DNA of 64,000 nt, from assembly GCA_902598305.1 (NCBI GenBank), contig CACKBL010000005.1:62001-126000 (forward strand), written 5' to 3'. The position numbers and the translations under genes were made by a program. Below are positions 9,318 through 21,773 of this stretch, in pieces. The DNA is from an uncultured Bacteroidota bacterium (GTDB taxonomy: Bacteria > Bacteroidota > Bacteroidia > Flavobacteriales > Flavobacteriaceae). The notes under the pieces were generated by a model. It worked only from the letters and a program-made list of their open reading frames with translations. It did not search any database and had not been told where the DNA came from. Each line of letters starts with the position of its first letter. Positions within the stretch are counted from its first letter, which is position 1.

Positions 9318-10238
9318 TTAATTTATTATTTCAATTCCGCTTGTATTTATCGGAGACAAAAACAAACTATATGTAGTGTTTTTTTTATCAGTAATTTCTT
9401 TTATCCTTTTCAAAACCAATTCTGCATTTTTTTTCCCCTTACAAATTGAAAAAATTGAGGGGCCAGCACCAGATATTCCTGAACCAAGTGCATATTTTGA
9501 TGCACTATCTACAATCTCTTTATAATTGGGTATAAGTTTTATTCTTTGAGGTTCTATAATTACATCTTTAATTGTTTTAGATAATAATTCATAATTTTTC
9601 GAATACAATGAAGCCACAAACCCGGCTAGATTACCCCATTGCACAACTGCTTTTTCCAATTCAATTTCTTTATTTATTATTAATCTTGCATCTTTAGTTT
9701 TCAATTCAATATAAGGGTGGGTTATCACAACAAATAACTCATTTAAAGAAGGGAGAGTTACGATGTCCAAAGGGTTAATGGATCGAACTAATGTAAAACC
9801 CCCAAAAATTACTGGTGATAGATTGTCAGCGTGTTTTGCTCCACTTGCAATTTCTTCACCATACATTGCAAACTTTACTAATTCTAATTTTGAAAATTTA
9901 TTTCCTGTTAATTGATTAATTGCGAAAGCTGTACCTGCAGCACTGGCTGCACTGCTGCCAATTCCACTTCCTGGTTTTATATGTTTTATAATTTTTATTT
10001 TAAAACCATATTTAAAATTTAATTTTTTAATCATTTCGAATGCAACTGCTCCACAAACATTAAGCTTTGGATCTGTTGGAATTGACCAACCGTTAACATG
10101 TTCAATTTCAACTCCTTGGGTTTGTTTTATTTCAACCGTCATTTCATCACAGGGATATCCAAGACAGAATCCTAAAACATCATATCCACAAGAAACATTA
10201 GCAACTGACGAAGGGACGCTAATACTTATTCTACTCAT
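9318..10238 (-). CDS. thrB: homoserine kinase
   Basis: GHMP kinase motif PGSGIGSSAASAAGTAFAIN; ATGA overlap with thrA. Confidence 0.96.
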   Translation of the reverse strand: MSRISISVPSSVANVSCGYDVLGFCLGYPCDEMTVEIKQTQGVEIEHVNGWSIPTDPKLNVCGAVAFEMIKKLNFKYGFKIKIIKHIKPGSGIGSSAASAAGTAFAINQLTGNKFSKLELVKFAMYGEEIASGAKHADNLSPVIFGGFTLVRSINPLDIVTLPSLNELFVVITHPYIELKTKDARLIINKEIELEKAVVQWGNLAGFVASLYSKNYELLSKTIKDVIIEPQRIKLIPNYKEIVDSASKYALGSGISGAGPSIFSICKGKKNAELVLKRIKEITDKKNTTYSLFLSPINTSGIEIIN

Positions 10239-12676
10239 CTCTTTCCTATTCTTATTATGTCTCCAAATATGCCTGAGGCAGTTACTGCTGCACCAGCACC
10301 AGCTCCTTTAATTATGAGAGGATTATCTTTATATCTAGATGTATAAAAAAGAATGATATTGTCGCTACCCTCAATATTAAAAAAGTCATGACCAGGATGA
10401 ATTTCTTTTAAACCAACTTCAGCTTTATCTTTGTCAAGTTTTGCTACATATTTGAGTGAGGACTTATTGTCCCTAGCACTTTTTAAATATGAATTAAAAT
10501 GTGTTGCATTTTTTTTAAGAGATTCTAAAAATAAATTGGAATCCTCTATATCATACACCTCCTCAGGGAGAAATGAATTTATTTTAACATCATCAAGTTC
10601 AATCTCAAGTCCGCTTTCTCTAGCAAGGATTAAAATTTTCCTTGCCACATCAATTCCACTTAAGTCAATTCTTGGATCGGGTTCAGTTAAACCTTTTTTC
10701 ATCGCATCTTGTACGATTTTGTGGAATGAATCGTCAGTCTTGAAATTGTTGAAAATATAATTTAAACTACCAGATAAAATTGCTTCAATTTTTATTATTT
10801 GATCACCTGAAGCAATTAAGTTTGAAAGGGTATCAATAACAGGTAATCCGGCTCCAACATTTGTTTCAAAAAGAAAAGGACTATTAAATTTTCGAGATAC
10901 AGTCTTTAGGGTTTTATAGTTCATAAAACTGTCTGCACAAGCAATTTTATTACAGGTAACAACTCCTATATTGTTTTCCAAATATCTTTTATATTCTTGT
11001 GAAACCCTATCATCTGCTGTGTTGTCAATAAAAATACTGTTTCTAAGGTTCAGCTGTTTAACTTCTTTAAATAAATTATCAAGATCTGTTTTTTCAGCAT
11101 TATCCAGTTCTTTTCTCCAATTTTTTGTATCAATACTATTTGGATTAACGAGAGTTTTTTTTGAATTTGCTATAGCTATAACTTTTATTCTCAATCTTAG
11201 ATAACTTTCCAAATATTTTTTTTGCTTTCGTATTTGTTCAATAAGTTTTGAACCAACATTTCCGACCCCAACAATGAATAAGTTTAGTGTTTTAATGTAC
11301 TTTTCAAAAAAAGCTTCATGAAGAGTATTCAAAGCCTTTTTAGTATCATTTTCGTTAATTATTATTGAAATATTTCTTTCAGATGAGCCCTGGGCTATTG
11401 CTCGAATATTAACATTATTTAACCCTAGAGAACTGAACATCTTCCCGCTTATTCCTTGGTGATCTTTCATTTTATCACCAACAATTGCAATATTTACCAA
11501 GTTCTCTTCGAGTTTAATTGGATCAATCTTTTTTAATTGTATTTCAGATAAAAATTCTTTTTCAATTAATTTTTTTCCTTTTTTGGCATCCTCTTTCCTT
11601 AATGCAACACATATAGAATGCTCAGAGGAGGCTTGAGTAATCATAATAATGTTAATATTACTATTAGAAATTACTTCAAAAAATCTTTTTGAATAACCTG
11701 GAATGCCAATCATACCACTTCCCTCAATGCACAAAATCGAAACTTTATCTATAAAAGTTATGCCCTTAACTATTTGACCATTACTTTTTTTAACTGAGTT
11801 ACTTATTAAAGTTCCTTTATTTTCTGGTGAAAAAGTATTTTTTATTTTTAATTCTATTTTTTTATTAATGAGTGGTTGAACGGTTGGGGGATAAATTACT
11901 TTTGCTCCGAAATGCGATAATTCCATTGCCTCATGGTACGAAATTTTTTTAATGGGTCTAGCCTGAGAAACAATCTTTGGATTTGCTGTATAAACACCGC
12001 TCACATCCGTCCAGATTTCTAGTGATTTAGCATTTAATAAATTTGCTATTATTGATGCTGAAAAATCAGATCCACCCCTTCCTAAAGTAGACAAATCACC
12101 ATTTTCATTCTTACATATAAAACCAGGTATTACATTTATATGAAAGGAGTTTTGATTAAAAAGTTGTTTAACCTTTTTCCTTGTTTTGCCCCAGTCTATT
12201 AAATGGTTTTGAATATCTCCACTTATATAAATCAAATCGTTTCCATCAACTAATCTTGAATTTAATTTTTCACTAATAAAAATTTCATTTATTAGTTTAC
12301 TTGAAAGTATTTCTCCAGTAACAATTATTTTCGAGTAAATATTTGGAGTAATCTCCTTGACTAGGGATATCCCTCTAAGAAGTTTTTCTGCTTTACGAAG
12401 TTCATTTTTAATAAAAGTAATTAATTCTCCTTCGCTTTTTTTTGAAATAAATAGATTTATAATGTCAAGGTGTTTTATAAAAATTTCATCAATTTCTAAT
12501 TTAAATTTTAAGTCACCTTCTTTTGCCTTGTTCATGCAATTGTTAAGTAAGTTTGTAACCCCAGAGATTGCAGAAACCACAACTACACATTTAGTTTCAT
12601 TTTTGACAATATCAATTATGTTGTTAATACAAAGTTGATTTGCAATTGAGGTGCCACCAAATTTTAATATTTTCAT
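10235..12676 (-). CDS. thrA: bifunctional aspartate kinase / homoserine dehydrogenase
   Basis: MKILKFGGTSIAN aspartokinase start; central ACT-like region; FIVGVGNVGSKLIEQI and GAGLPVIDTLSNLIASGDQI homoserine dehydrogenase motifs. Confidence 0.97.
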   Translation of the reverse strand: MKILKFGGTSIANQLCINNIIDIVKNETKCVVVVSAISGVTNLLNNCMNKAKEGDLKFKLEIDEIFIKHLDIINLFISKKSEGELITFIKNELRKAEKLLRGISLVKEITPNIYSKIIVTGEILSSKLINEIFISEKLNSRLVDGNDLIYISGDIQNHLIDWGKTRKKVKQLFNQNSFHINVIPGFICKNENGDLSTLGRGGSDFSASIIANLLNAKSLEIWTDVSGVYTANPKIVSQARPIKKISYHEAMELSHFGAKVIYPPTVQPLINKKIELKIKNTFSPENKGTLISNSVKKSNGQIVKGITFIDKVSILCIEGSGMIGIPGYSKRFFEVISNSNINIIMITQASSEHSICVALRKEDAKKGKKLIEKEFLSEIQLKKIDPIKLEENLVNIAIVGDKMKDHQGISGKMFSSLGLNNVNIRAIAQGSSERNISIIINENDTKKALNTLHEAFFEKYIKTLNLFIVGVGNVGSKLIEQIRKQKKYLESYLRLRIKVIAIANSKKTLVNPNSIDTKNWRKELDNAEKTDLDNLFKEVKQLNLRNSIFIDNTADDRVSQEYKRYLENNIGVVTCNKIACADSFMNYKTLKTVSRKFNSPFLFETNVGAGLPVIDTLSNLIASGDQIIKIEAILSGSLNYIFNNFKTDDSFHKIVQDAMKKGLTEPDPRIDLSGIDVARKILILARESGLEIELDDVKINSFLPEEVYDIEDSNLFLESLKKNATHFNSYLKSARDNKSSLKYVAKLDKDKAEVGLKEIHPGHDFFNIEGSDNIILFYTSRYKDNPLIIKGAGAGAAVTASGIFGDIIRIGKR

Positions 12677-12817
12677 TAAATAGGTTTATTAAAACTTATT
12701 CCATACATGTAATTAAATACAAAATATTATATCCATAATATGTTAAAAAATTTTGTATTAATTAAATACTAGACTGCAAAAGTAATTTAATTGTTTTGTT
12801 TTTTAAAAAAAAATGAA

Positions 12818-15346
12818 TTAGCGACCTGTGTTAAGGAATAATTTAGGATTCTTATTATCGAGATCAACCTTGATTATGTCATTTTCTTTAATGGAGTCAG
12901 TTACTATTTCTTGTGCAATTAAGTCCTCTAGATATTTTTGAATAGCTCTTTTTAAGGGTCTGGCTCCATACTTTTTATCATATCCCTTGTCAACAAGAAA
13001 TTCTTTAGCTTTTCTTGAAATTTTTATTTCAAAACCTAGCTTTTTAATTCTATTGATAACTTTTTCAAGCTCAATGTCAATGATTTTCAACATATCCTTT
13101 TTGTCAAGACTATTGAAAATGACTATATCATCTATACGATTTAAAAATTCGGGAGAAAAGGTTTTTTTGAGAGCATTTCTAATTACACTTTTTTCATATT
13201 CTTCCGATTGTGCTTTTTGAGACGAAGTTTCAAAACCTACACCATTTCCAAAATCCTTAATTTGTCTTGCTCCAATATTGGAAGTCATAATTATAATTGT
13301 ATTTTGAAAATTCACTTTTCTCCCTAAGCTATCGGTTAAAAATCCATCATCTAGAACTTGAAGCAGCATGTTAAAAACATCTGGGTGAGCTTTTTCTACT
13401 TCATCAAGTAGAATTACAGAATAAGGTTTTAGTCTAACCTTTTCACTAAGTTGTCCGCCCTCTTCGTAGCCAACGTAACCTGGAGGAGCACCAATTAGTC
13501 TTGATATAGCAAATTTTTCCATGTATTCGCTCATATCGATTCTGACTAAATTTTCTTCTGAATCAAATATTTCTGTTGCTAAAATTTTAGCTAGTTGTGT
13601 TTTACCGACTCCAGTTTGACCCAAAAAAATGAAAGAGCCTATTGGTTTTTGTGGGTCTTTTAGACCAGCTCTATTTCTTTGAATTGCTTTAACAACCTTT
13701 TCTACAGCTTGTTCCTGGCCAATTAAACTTGAATTTATTTTTTCGCACATTCCAGAAAGTTTACTCTTTTCAGTAGAAAGTATTTTGCTAACTGGAATTC
13801 CTGTCATCATTGAGACAACCTCTGATATGTGTTCTTCTGTAACTTCAATTCTATTTAATTTTGATTCTTCTTCCCATTTTTCTTGAGCTAAAATTAAATT
13901 TCTTTCAACTCTTTTTTCATCATCACGAAGTTTAGCAGCTTCTTCGTATTTTTGTTTTTTAACGACACTATTTTTATTATTTCTTACAATTTCTAGCTGT
14001 TCTTCCAAGTCAATTACTTCTTTTGGAACCTTCATGTTTTTAATATGTACTCTTGAACCTGCTTCGTCAAGAGCATCTATTGCCTTATCGGGTAAATATC
14101 GGTCTGTAACATATCTACTTGTCAATTCTACACATGCATCAATTGCGGATTTAGTGTAAGTTACATTATGATGATTTTCATACTTTTCTTTTACATTATT
14201 GAGAATTTCGATTGTTTCTGTTTCAGATGTTTGTTCAATAAGAACTTTTTGAAATCTTCTTTCCAGGGCTCCGTCTTTTTCAATATTTTGCCTGTATTCG
14301 TCTAGAGTTGTAGCTCCAATGCACTGTATTTCACCTCTCGCTAGAGCTGGTTTGAACATGTTTGAAGCATCTAAACTGCCTGTTGCCCCTCCAGCACCAA
14401 CAATTGTATGAATTTCGTCTATAAAAAGGATAATATCATCATTTTTTTCTAATTCATTAACAACTGCCTTCATTCTCTCTTCAAATTGCCCTCTATATTT
14501 AGTACCAGCTACGAGGCTCGCTAAATCGAGGGTTATTATTCTTTTTCCATAAAGAACCCTTGATACTCTTTTTTGAATTATCCTTAGGGCTAATCCTTCA
14601 GCGATGGCTGATTTTCCAACTCCTGGCTCACCAATTAATAAAGGATTATTTTTCTTTCTCCTGCTTAAAATCTGAGAAACCCTTTCAATTTCTTTTTCTC
14701 GGCCAACAACTGGATCTAATTTATCCATTTCTGCAAGTCCAGTTATGTCTTTTCCAAAATTATCAAGGACTGGGGTTTTAGATTTTCTTGATTTGCTAGA
14801 TTCAGATGTTGGAACAAATGGGTTTTGTTTTTCGCCGCTTTCAGAATCATCTTTTTCCTCTGGAAAAGAAGAATCAGAAATCTCTAGGTACTCAGAATCA
14901 TTTGTTAGTAATATTTTGAATTGTTCTTTTACCAAATCATAGTTAATGTTAAATTTACTCAAAAGTTTTGTGGTTGGATCATTTTCGTTTCTTAGAATAC
15001 AAAGTAATAAGTGAGCAGTATCAATTAAATTACTTTGAAATAATTTTGCTTCCAAGAACGTAGTTTTAAGAGCTCTTTCAGCCTGTCTTGTTAAATGAAG
15101 GTTTCTTTTAGTATTTTCAACTCTTTCGTTATTCAATAAGGCTGGGTTTAAAATTTCTACTTTTTTTCTAAGATTGTCTAAGTCGATATCGATAGCATTA
15201 AGAATTGTGATTGCTTTTCCACCTCCATCGCGTAACATTCCGAGAACTAAATGTTCAGTTCCTATATGATCATGACCTAGTCTTAAGGCCTCTTCCTTGC
15301 TGAAAGAAATAACATCTTTTACTCTTGGAGAAAAATTATCATCCAT
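12818..15346 (-). CDS. clpC: ATP-dependent Clp protease ATP-binding subunit ClpC
   Basis: Clp_N repeats, two AAA modules ([30 protein letters not shown]), UVR-like linker. Confidence 0.96.
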   Translation of the reverse strand: MDDNFSPRVKDVISFSKEEALRLGHDHIGTEHLVLGMLRDGGGKAITILNAIDIDLDNLRKKVEILNPALLNNERVENTKRNLHLTRQAERALKTTFLEAKLFQSNLIDTAHLLLCILRNENDPTTKLLSKFNINYDLVKEQFKILLTNDSEYLEISDSSFPEEKDDSESGEKQNPFVPTSESSKSRKSKTPVLDNFGKDITGLAEMDKLDPVVGREKEIERVSQILSRRKKNNPLLIGEPGVGKSAIAEGLALRIIQKRVSRVLYGKRIITLDLASLVAGTKYRGQFEERMKAVVNELEKNDDIILFIDEIHTIVGAGGATGSLDASNMFKPALARGEIQCIGATTLDEYRQNIEKDGALERRFQKVLIEQTSETETIEILNNVKEKYENHHNVTYTKSAIDACVELTSRYVTDRYLPDKAIDALDEAGSRVHIKNMKVPKEVIDLEEQLEIVRNNKNSVVKKQKYEEAAKLRDDEKRVERNLILAQEKWEEESKLNRIEVTEEHISEVVSMMTGIPVSKILSTEKSKLSGMCEKINSSLIGQEQAVEKVVKAIQRNRAGLKDPQKPIGSFIFLGQTGVGKTQLAKILATEIFDSEENLVRIDMSEYMEKFAISRLIGAPPGYVGYEEGGQLSEKVRLKPYSVILLDEVEKAHPDVFNMLLQVLDDGFLTDSLGRKVNFQNTIIIMTSNIGARQIKDFGNGVGFETSSQKAQSEEYEKSVIRNALKKTFSPEFLNRIDDIVIFNSLDKKDMLKIIDIELEKVINRIKKLGFEIKISRKAKEFLVDKGYDKKYGARPLKRAIQKYLEDLIAQEIVTDSIKENDIIKVDLDNKNPKLFLNTGR

Positions 15347-15531
15347 AAATAAATATTTTAAAAACTAATTCCAAAGATTGTACCATAGTTAAATATTTGG
15401 CTAATAGACAAAAAAAAAAATTAAAATCAAAGAAGATGCATCTCATTTAAAAGATGATTTTTCAAATATAAAATGTTAATAAATAGATAAGAAATAATTT
15501 TCTCAATCCCAATAAACACTATGTAAATAGA

Positions 15532-15539
15532 TAAATTTG
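15532..15539 (+). promoter_or_regulatory. putative Bacteroidota -7 box (TAnnTTTG) upstream of gyrA
   Basis: TAAATTTG 22 nt upstream of the gyrA ATG; no clear -33 TTTG partner. Confidence 0.3.
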
Positions 15540-15560
15540 TATTATTAAATTCTTTATAAA

Positions 15561-18215
15561 ATGACTGAAGGAGAAAAACTTATACCAATCAATATTGTTA
15601 AGGAAATGGAGTCTTCGTATATCGATTACTCTATGTCTGTCATTGTGTCACGTGCTTTACCAGATGTGCGTGACGGATTGAAACCTGTCCACAGAAGAGT
15701 TTTGTATGGAATGCATGAAATGGGTATAAGAGCGTCTTCATCATATAGAAAATCTGCTCGAATAGTTGGAGAAGTTCTAGGAAAATATCACCCTCACGGA
15801 GATTCTTCAGTCTATGACACAATGGTTAGAATGGCTCAAGAGTGGAGTCTAAGATACATGCTTGTTGATGGCCAGGGTAATTACGGATCAATTGACGGTG
15901 ACAGCCCCGCTGCTATGAGATATACAGAAGCTAGAATGCAAAAAATTTCTGAAGATTTGTTAGCGGATATTGATAAAAACACTGTTGATAAACAACTAAA
16001 TTTTGATGATACTTTAGAAGAACCAGTAGTTTTACCAACTAAAATACCTAATCTTTTGATAAATGGAGGTTCAGGAATCGCTGTCGGTATGGCAACCAAT
16101 ATGCCTCCTCACAACCTGATGGAGGTGGTAGATGGTATAGTAAAGTTTATCGATAACATTTTTATTAAAAAGATTGGTTTATCAGAAAAAGTTTCGATCA
16201 CAGATGAAGAAGTAATTGAAATTTTAAAAAATGAATATTTAGAAGACGGGAAAAATTGGAATCATAAAGATTTAGAAATAACTAACAGAAAAGAAGAATT
16301 AATCGTTGAAAAGCAATTAAAAAACGACATCGATGAATTAATCAAACATGTTAAAGCTCCAGATTTTCCAACTGGAGGTGTTATTTATGGTTATGAAGGG
16401 GTTAGAGAAGCTTTTCACTCTGGAAGAGGAAGAGTAGTAATTAGAGGTAAAGCCACAATTGAAGAAATTGATTCTAAAGAATGTATTGTTGTGACAGAGA
16501 TTCCATACCAGGTCAATAAAGCAGAAATGATAAAAAAAACTGCTGAATTGGTAAATGAAAAGAAAATTGAAGGTATATCAAATATTAGAGATGAATCTGA
16601 CAGAAAGGGTTTAAGGATTGTTTACATCTTAAAAAGAGATGCCATACCAAACATAGTTTTAAACAAACTATATAAATTTACACCACTACAATCTTCCTTT
16701 AGTGTAAACAATATAGCATTAGTTAATGGTAGACCAAGATTATTAAACTTAAAAGAATTAATACACTACTTTGTCGAACATAGACATGAAGTTGTAGTCA
16801 AAAGAACAGAATTCGAATTAAAAAAGGCCGAAGATAGAGCTCATATATTAGAGGGGTTGATAATTGCATCGGACAATATCGATGAGGTTATTAGCATAAT
16901 TAGAAAATCTAAAACTCCTGAAGAAGCAAGAGCAAATTTGTCCTTAAAATACGAACTTACTGAAATTCAGTCTAAAGCTATTGTAGAGATGAGACTTAGA
17001 CAACTTACCGGTCTTGAGCAAAACAAGTTAAGAGAGGAGTTCGATGAACTTAAAAATACAATTTTAGATTTAAAAGATATTTTAAGTAAAAAGGACCGTA
17101 GAATGGAAATTATTAAAACAGAGCTATTAGAGGTAAAAGAAAAATATGGCGACGAAAGACGGTCTGAAATTCAGTATGCTGGAGGTGATTTCAGTGAAGA
17201 AGATATGATTCCAGATGATAAAGTTGTTGTAACAATTTCTCATGCTGGGTATATTAAAAGAACACCATTGGTAGAATATAAAATACAAAATAGGGGTGGA
17301 GTAGGTCAAAAGGCTTCTACCACTAGAAATGAAGATTTTTTAGAACATATGTTCGTGGGTACAAATCACCAATATATGTTGTTTTTTACACAAAAAGGGA
17401 GATGCTTTTGGATGAGAATTTTTGAAATACCTGAAGGGTCAAAAACCTCTAAAGGAAGAGCAATTCAAAATTTAATTAATATTGAACAAGACGATAAAGT
17501 AAAAGCGTTTATCAATACACAAGATTTAAAAGATACTGAGTATGTAAATAGTCATTTTGTTGTAATGGCGACAAAGAAGGGACAAATAAAGAAAACTTGC
17601 TTAGAAAAATATTCGCGTCCAAGAATTAATGGAATCAACGCTATCACAATTAAAGAAAACGATGAACTATTAGAAGCTAAATTAACCAACGGTAATAGTG
17701 AAATATTAATGGCAGTTAAGTCAGGTAAGGCTATTAGGTTTGAAGAAAGTAAAACAAGACCGATGGGAAGGAGTGCATCTGGTGTTCGGGGAATTAAATT
17801 AAAAGATGACAATGATAAAGTAATTGGGATGGTATCAGTTAACGATATTTCAACTGATATTCTAGTAGTATCTAAAAATGGATATGGTAAAAGATCGAGT
17901 TTGGAGGACTACAGAATTACAAATAGAGGAGGTAAAGGCGTAAAAACTATATCAATTACTGAAAAGACCGGTTCTTTAGTATCTATCAAGAATGTAAGTG
18001 ATGAAAATGATTTAATGATAATTAATAAATCCGGAATTGCTATAAGAATGAGTGTTGAAAAATTAAGAGTAATGGGAAGAGCAACTCAAGGGGTAAAATT
18101 AATTAATTTAAAGGGTGAAGATACCATAGCCGCTGTAGCTAAAGTTATTAAGGAAGAAGAAAGCGACGATGACTCACAAGAAAACTTGCTTGAAAATGAG
18201 GATTTGAGTGTATAA
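15561..18215 (+). CDS. gyrA: DNA gyrase subunit A
   Basis: [67 protein letters not shown]-terminal beta-propeller repeats with NRGGVGQK (GyrA-box-like). Confidence 0.98.
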   Translation: MTEGEKLIPINIVKEMESSYIDYSMSVIVSRALPDVRDGLKPVHRRVLYGMHEMGIRASSSYRKSARIVGEVLGKYHPHGDSSVYDTMVRMAQEWSLRYMLVDGQGNYGSIDGDSPAAMRYTEARMQKISEDLLADIDKNTVDKQLNFDDTLEEPVVLPTKIPNLLINGGSGIAVGMATNMPPHNLMEVVDGIVKFIDNIFIKKIGLSEKVSITDEEVIEILKNEYLEDGKNWNHKDLEITNRKEELIVEKQLKNDIDELIKHVKAPDFPTGGVIYGYEGVREAFHSGRGRVVIRGKATIEEIDSKECIVVTEIPYQVNKAEMIKKTAELVNEKKIEGISNIRDESDRKGLRIVYILKRDAIPNIVLNKLYKFTPLQSSFSVNNIALVNGRPRLLNLKELIHYFVEHRHEVVVKRTEFELKKAEDRAHILEGLIIASDNIDEVISIIRKSKTPEEARANLSLKYELTEIQSKAIVEMRLRQLTGLEQNKLREEFDELKNTILDLKDILSKKDRRMEIIKTELLEVKEKYGDERRSEIQYAGGDFSEEDMIPDDKVVVTISHAGYIKRTPLVEYKIQNRGGVGQKASTTRNEDFLEHMFVGTNHQYMLFFTQKGRCFWMRIFEIPEGSKTSKGRAIQNLINIEQDDKVKAFINTQDLKDTEYVNSHFVVMATKKGQIKKTCLEKYSRPRINGINAITIKENDELLEAKLTNGNSEILMAVKSGKAIRFEESKTRPMGRSASGVRGIKLKDDNDKVIGMVSVNDISTDILVVSKNGYGKRSSLEDYRITNRGGKGVKTISITEKTGSLVSIKNVSDENDLMIINKSGIAIRMSVEKLRVMGRATQGVKLINLKGEDTIAAVAKVIKEEESDDDSQENLLENEDLSV

Positions 18216-18247
18216 ATTACTTAAATTGGTCTCTCTAATTTAAAAAA

Positions 18248-19489
18248 ATGAACAAAATATTTACACTTACATTTCTATTTTACTTTTCTTTATTGTATCC
18301 TCAAAAAAAAGAACTTAAACTGGCCCAAAAATTATTTAAGCAAGAAAAAGTTTCCGAATCTAAAGATGCCCTCCTATCTAACAGCGATTTAATTCTTAAT
18401 TCAAATGATACAAAGTTAATTACACAATATCATTTATTAGTAGGACAAATCGCAAAAGGTGAAAAGGAATTTGCAAAAGCATTTGATAATTTTAAATTGG
18501 CAGAAGGTAATAAAGCTATCAAAGAAGTTTTAAAATCTGAACTTGAATTTCTTCTTTATGAAATTCAAAATTATGCTAATGAACTTTACAATTCAGGGAA
18601 TTACAAGGGGGCAGCTTCTAGTTATAATTTAGCGTATAAAATGTCACCAAATAAAACGGACCTATTATATTACGCGGCAGTGAGTTCAATTAATGGAAAT
18701 GATTATAAGACTGCTCTTACATATTACGAAAAACTAAAAGAATTGAAATATACTGGAATTATAACAAAATACTATGCAACACCAGTAGAGACTGGTTCTG
18801 AAAAAGAAATTTCAGAGGTTGAATACTCTTTATTTCAAAAATCAAAAGATTATGAAAATGTTAGACAAGAAGATACCAAATCTGTGTATCCGAATATTAT
18901 AAAATCAATTGCCTTACTGTATGATAATTTAGGGATGCAGGATAAGGCAATTCAAGCTGTTGAGGAGGCTAGGAGCGAGAATCCAACAGACGTTGATTTA
19001 ATTCTAACAGAAGCGAATATAAATTTCCGTTTAGGTAACAATCAGAGGTATTCTGAGTTAGTTTCAGAGGCACTTAAACAGGATCCAAGCAATGCAACAT
19101 TATATTATAATCTAGGTGTCGTTAGTTCGGAATTAGGAGAAAATAAAGATGCCGAAAATTATTACAATAAAGCCATTGAACTTGATCCAAAAATGCAAAA
19201 CGCATATCTGAACTTAGTATCATTGATTTTAGAACAAGAAGGTACGATTGTAGAGGAAATGAATTCTTTAGGGACGTCAAGAGCTGAAAATAAGAAATAT
19301 GATGAACTTAAGTTAAAACGTGAATCTATTTATATGGAATGCGTACCTATTTTACAAAAACTTATTGAAATTGACTCAAAAAGTAATATTGATGCTATCG
19401 AAACTTTGAAGAATATCTATGCAACGGTAGGTGATACTGAAGGTTTTTCTGAAATGAAAGCACTATTAAAAGAAATTGAGTCTAAATAA
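18248..19489 (+). CDS. tetratricopeptide-repeat protein, exported
   Basis: Signal peptide-like N-terminus and several TPR units (e.g. NATLYYNLGVVSSELGENKDAENYYNKAIELDPKMQNAYLNL). Confidence 0.85.
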   Translation: MNKIFTLTFLFYFSLLYPQKKELKLAQKLFKQEKVSESKDALLSNSDLILNSNDTKLITQYHLLVGQIAKGEKEFAKAFDNFKLAEGNKAIKEVLKSELEFLLYEIQNYANELYNSGNYKGAASSYNLAYKMSPNKTDLLYYAAVSSINGNDYKTALTYYEKLKELKYTGIITKYYATPVETGSEKEISEVEYSLFQKSKDYENVRQEDTKSVYPNIIKSIALLYDNLGMQDKAIQAVEEARSENPTDVDLILTEANINFRLGNNQRYSELVSEALKQDPSNATLYYNLGVVSSELGENKDAENYYNKAIELDPKMQNAYLNLVSLILEQEGTIVEEMNSLGTSRAENKKYDELKLKRESIYMECVPILQKLIEIDSKSNIDAIETLKNIYATVGDTEGFSEMKALLKEIESK

Positions 19490-19568
19490 TGACATTTTAC
19501 TTTTATTATCTATTTCTTGATATAAAACTTGATTTAGATTTTTTTTAGATTATTAAAATTATTTAACA

Positions 19569-21590
19569 ATGTTAAAAAAGTTTTTGGAGATCAGTCCTTT
19601 CCTTTACAAAACTTTCATTTTAATAGTCTCAGCTAGTATTATAGTTTATTTTTTACCTTTAAATACTCAGTATTCTATTCAGTTTTCTGAGGGTAAAAGA
19701 TGGACTGGTAGTACTTTATATGCTCCTTTTGATTTTCCAATAATTAAATCAGCTGAAGAATTACTGATAGAAAAACAGTCTATAGAATCAAAATCAACTC
19801 TATACTTTGATATAAATGCAGGCGTATCTGAAGTAATTTTAAATAATTATTCTAATAAATTTGATAAATTTTTTCAGAATGAAAATGACTCTGTAAGTTA
19901 TAAACGTGGATTAGTTATTTTAAATTCTTTTTTAAAAAGAGGAATACTTCCTTTAGAATTTAACATTACGACCCCAAAAAGGATTTCATTAATTTCTTAT
20001 AACACGGAGAAGATAACAGAAGCTGATTCTTTGTTTAAATTGGAAAATCTTTTATATGAAATCAATAAAAATTTAACTGATGAAAATAAGCTGAAAGAAA
20101 GAAATTTTTATAATCTATTCTTTGATATCTTACAACCTAACTTATCATATAATAAGGATTTAACTGAAGAATATATAAATGAACTTAATTCATCAATATC
20201 CCAAACAAGAGATTTGGTTTCAAAAGGTGAAGTTATAATTGAAACCAATCAAATTGTAGAAGGAGAAAAATTTAATAAGTTAAAATCTTTAAATTATCAG
20301 TTTTCCTCTAAAAGTGACAATAAAAAGATAAATCAATCAATTCTGATAGGTTATTTTTTGTTAGTCTCAACTTTACTCTTTCTTTCATTGATTTATATAT
20401 ACAAATTTAGATATAACGTTTTTGAAGATGATAATAAAATGACTTTCATTTTTTTAAATATATCTCTAACAGTAATTATGTCATCGATTTTGGCAGATTT
20501 TGATTCAAGATTTATTTATGTTGCACCAATTTGTATTTTTCCATTATTAACAAAAACATTTTTTGACTCAAGACTAGCCTATTTCATCCATATCATTTCG
20601 GTAATTATAATAAGTTTTACCGTTTTCAACGGATTTGAATACATTTTTGTTCAAATTTTAGCTGGGATTGTAGCAATTCTCAGTACTTCTCAAATTTACA
20701 AAAGAGCAAATCTATTTATATCAGTAGCACAAATTACGTTTATGTATTTTTTAGGATATATTATTTTTTATCTTTTAAGTTCTGGTAATATCGAAAAAAT
20801 TGATTTTTTCCAATTTGGATATTTTCTTGCAAATGGAATGCTTACACTTTTTGTTCTTCCACTAATTTATTTCTATGAAAAAATCTTTTTTCTTGTATCG
20901 GATGTTTCTCTTTTAGAATTATCTGACACTAACTCTCCTCTTCTAAAAGAATTATCAGATAAAGCCCCTGGTACATTTCATCATTCATTACAAGTAGCAA
21001 ATTTATCTGAAGCTTGCGCTAGTAAAATTAAGGCAAATGCATTACTAACTCGTGTGGGAGCACTTTACCATGACATTGGTAAAATAAAAAAACCAAATTT
21101 TTTTTCTGAAAATCAAAAAGGTAGCATTTCTCCTCACGATGAACTAAGTCCTCACGAAAGTGCAAAAATTATCATAGATCATGTATCTGATGGTATTAGT
21201 TTAGGAAAAAAAAATAAACTTCCGGATAGGATACTTGACTTTATTAGAACACACCATGGTACTTCAAAGGTTTATTATTTTTATAAAAAACAAATTGAAG
21301 TAAATCCTAATTTAGATATCAAAAAATTTATTTATCCAGGACCCAAGCCCTTTTCTAAGGAAACTTCAATAGTCATGATGGCAGACTCAATCGAGGCAGC
21401 TTCAAAGAGTCTAAAAGAACCTTCTTTTGAAATATTAGAAGAGTTTGTCCATAAAATTATTAATCAACAAATGGATGAAGGACAATTTATAAACTCAAAT
21501 ATTACATTTTCAGAAATTGAAGCAGTAAAAAAAGTTCTTGTAAGAAAATTAGTTAATATTTATCAATTGAGAATTGAGTATCCTAATTAA
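19569..21590 (+). CDS. HD-family phosphohydrolase with 7TM-type receptor region (PgpH/YqfF-like)
   Basis: Multiple TM segments then HD motifs GTFHHSLQVANLSEACA...RVGALYHDIGKIKKPNFFSENQKG...HHGTSKVYYFY. Confidence 0.9.
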   Translation: MLKKFLEISPFLYKTFILIVSASIIVYFLPLNTQYSIQFSEGKRWTGSTLYAPFDFPIIKSAEELLIEKQSIESKSTLYFDINAGVSEVILNNYSNKFDKFFQNENDSVSYKRGLVILNSFLKRGILPLEFNITTPKRISLISYNTEKITEADSLFKLENLLYEINKNLTDENKLKERNFYNLFFDILQPNLSYNKDLTEEYINELNSSISQTRDLVSKGEVIIETNQIVEGEKFNKLKSLNYQFSSKSDNKKINQSILIGYFLLVSTLLFLSLIYIYKFRYNVFEDDNKMTFIFLNISLTVIMSSILADFDSRFIYVAPICIFPLLTKTFFDSRLAYFIHIISVIIISFTVFNGFEYIFVQILAGIVAILSTSQIYKRANLFISVAQITFMYFLGYIIFYLLSSGNIEKIDFFQFGYFLANGMLTLFVLPLIYFYEKIFFLVSDVSLLELSDTNSPLLKELSDKAPGTFHHSLQVANLSEACASKIKANALLTRVGALYHDIGKIKKPNFFSENQKGSISPHDELSPHESAKIIIDHVSDGISLGKKNKLPDRILDFIRTHHGTSKVYYFYKKQIEVNPNLDIKKFIYPGPKPFSKETSIVMMADSIEAASKSLKEPSFEILEEFVHKIINQQMDEGQFINSNITFSEIEAVKKVLVRKLVNIYQLRIEYPN

Positions 21591-21650
21591 AATATTTTTC
21601 TCATATTTTGATTTCATATTTCTAATTCTTTAACTTGCGGTTTCTAAAAA

Positions 21651-21734
21651 GGAGAGGTGGCAGAGTGGTAATGCAGCAGATTGCTAATCTGTGAACGCGC
21701 AAGTGTTCCCCGAGTTCGAGTCTCGGTCTCTCCG
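21651..21734 (+). tRNA. tRNA-Ser (anticodon GCT)
   Basis: Acceptor GGAGAGG / TCTCTCC, anticodon arm CAGATTGCTAATCTG, long variable arm, T loop GTTCGAGTC. Confidence 0.93.
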
Positions 21735-21745
21735 CACAAAAAATT

Positions 21746-21773
21746 AAATCCCATTAGATTGGGATTTTTTTAT
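21746..21773 (+). terminator. rho-independent terminator downstream of tRNA-Ser
   Basis: 8-bp stem AAATCCCA (21746-21753) / TGGGATTT (21760-21767) followed by a T-run. Confidence 0.75.

Noticed and set aside
10431-12638. Plus-strand ORFs 10431..10760, 10971..11204, 12357..12638
   Set aside because: Fully antisense to thrA, which has clear aspartokinase/homoserine dehydrogenase motifs.
12677-12817. Possible threonine-operon attenuator upstream of thrA
   Set aside because: No Thr/Ile-rich leader peptide or convincing terminator/antiterminator pair found in the 141-nt gap.
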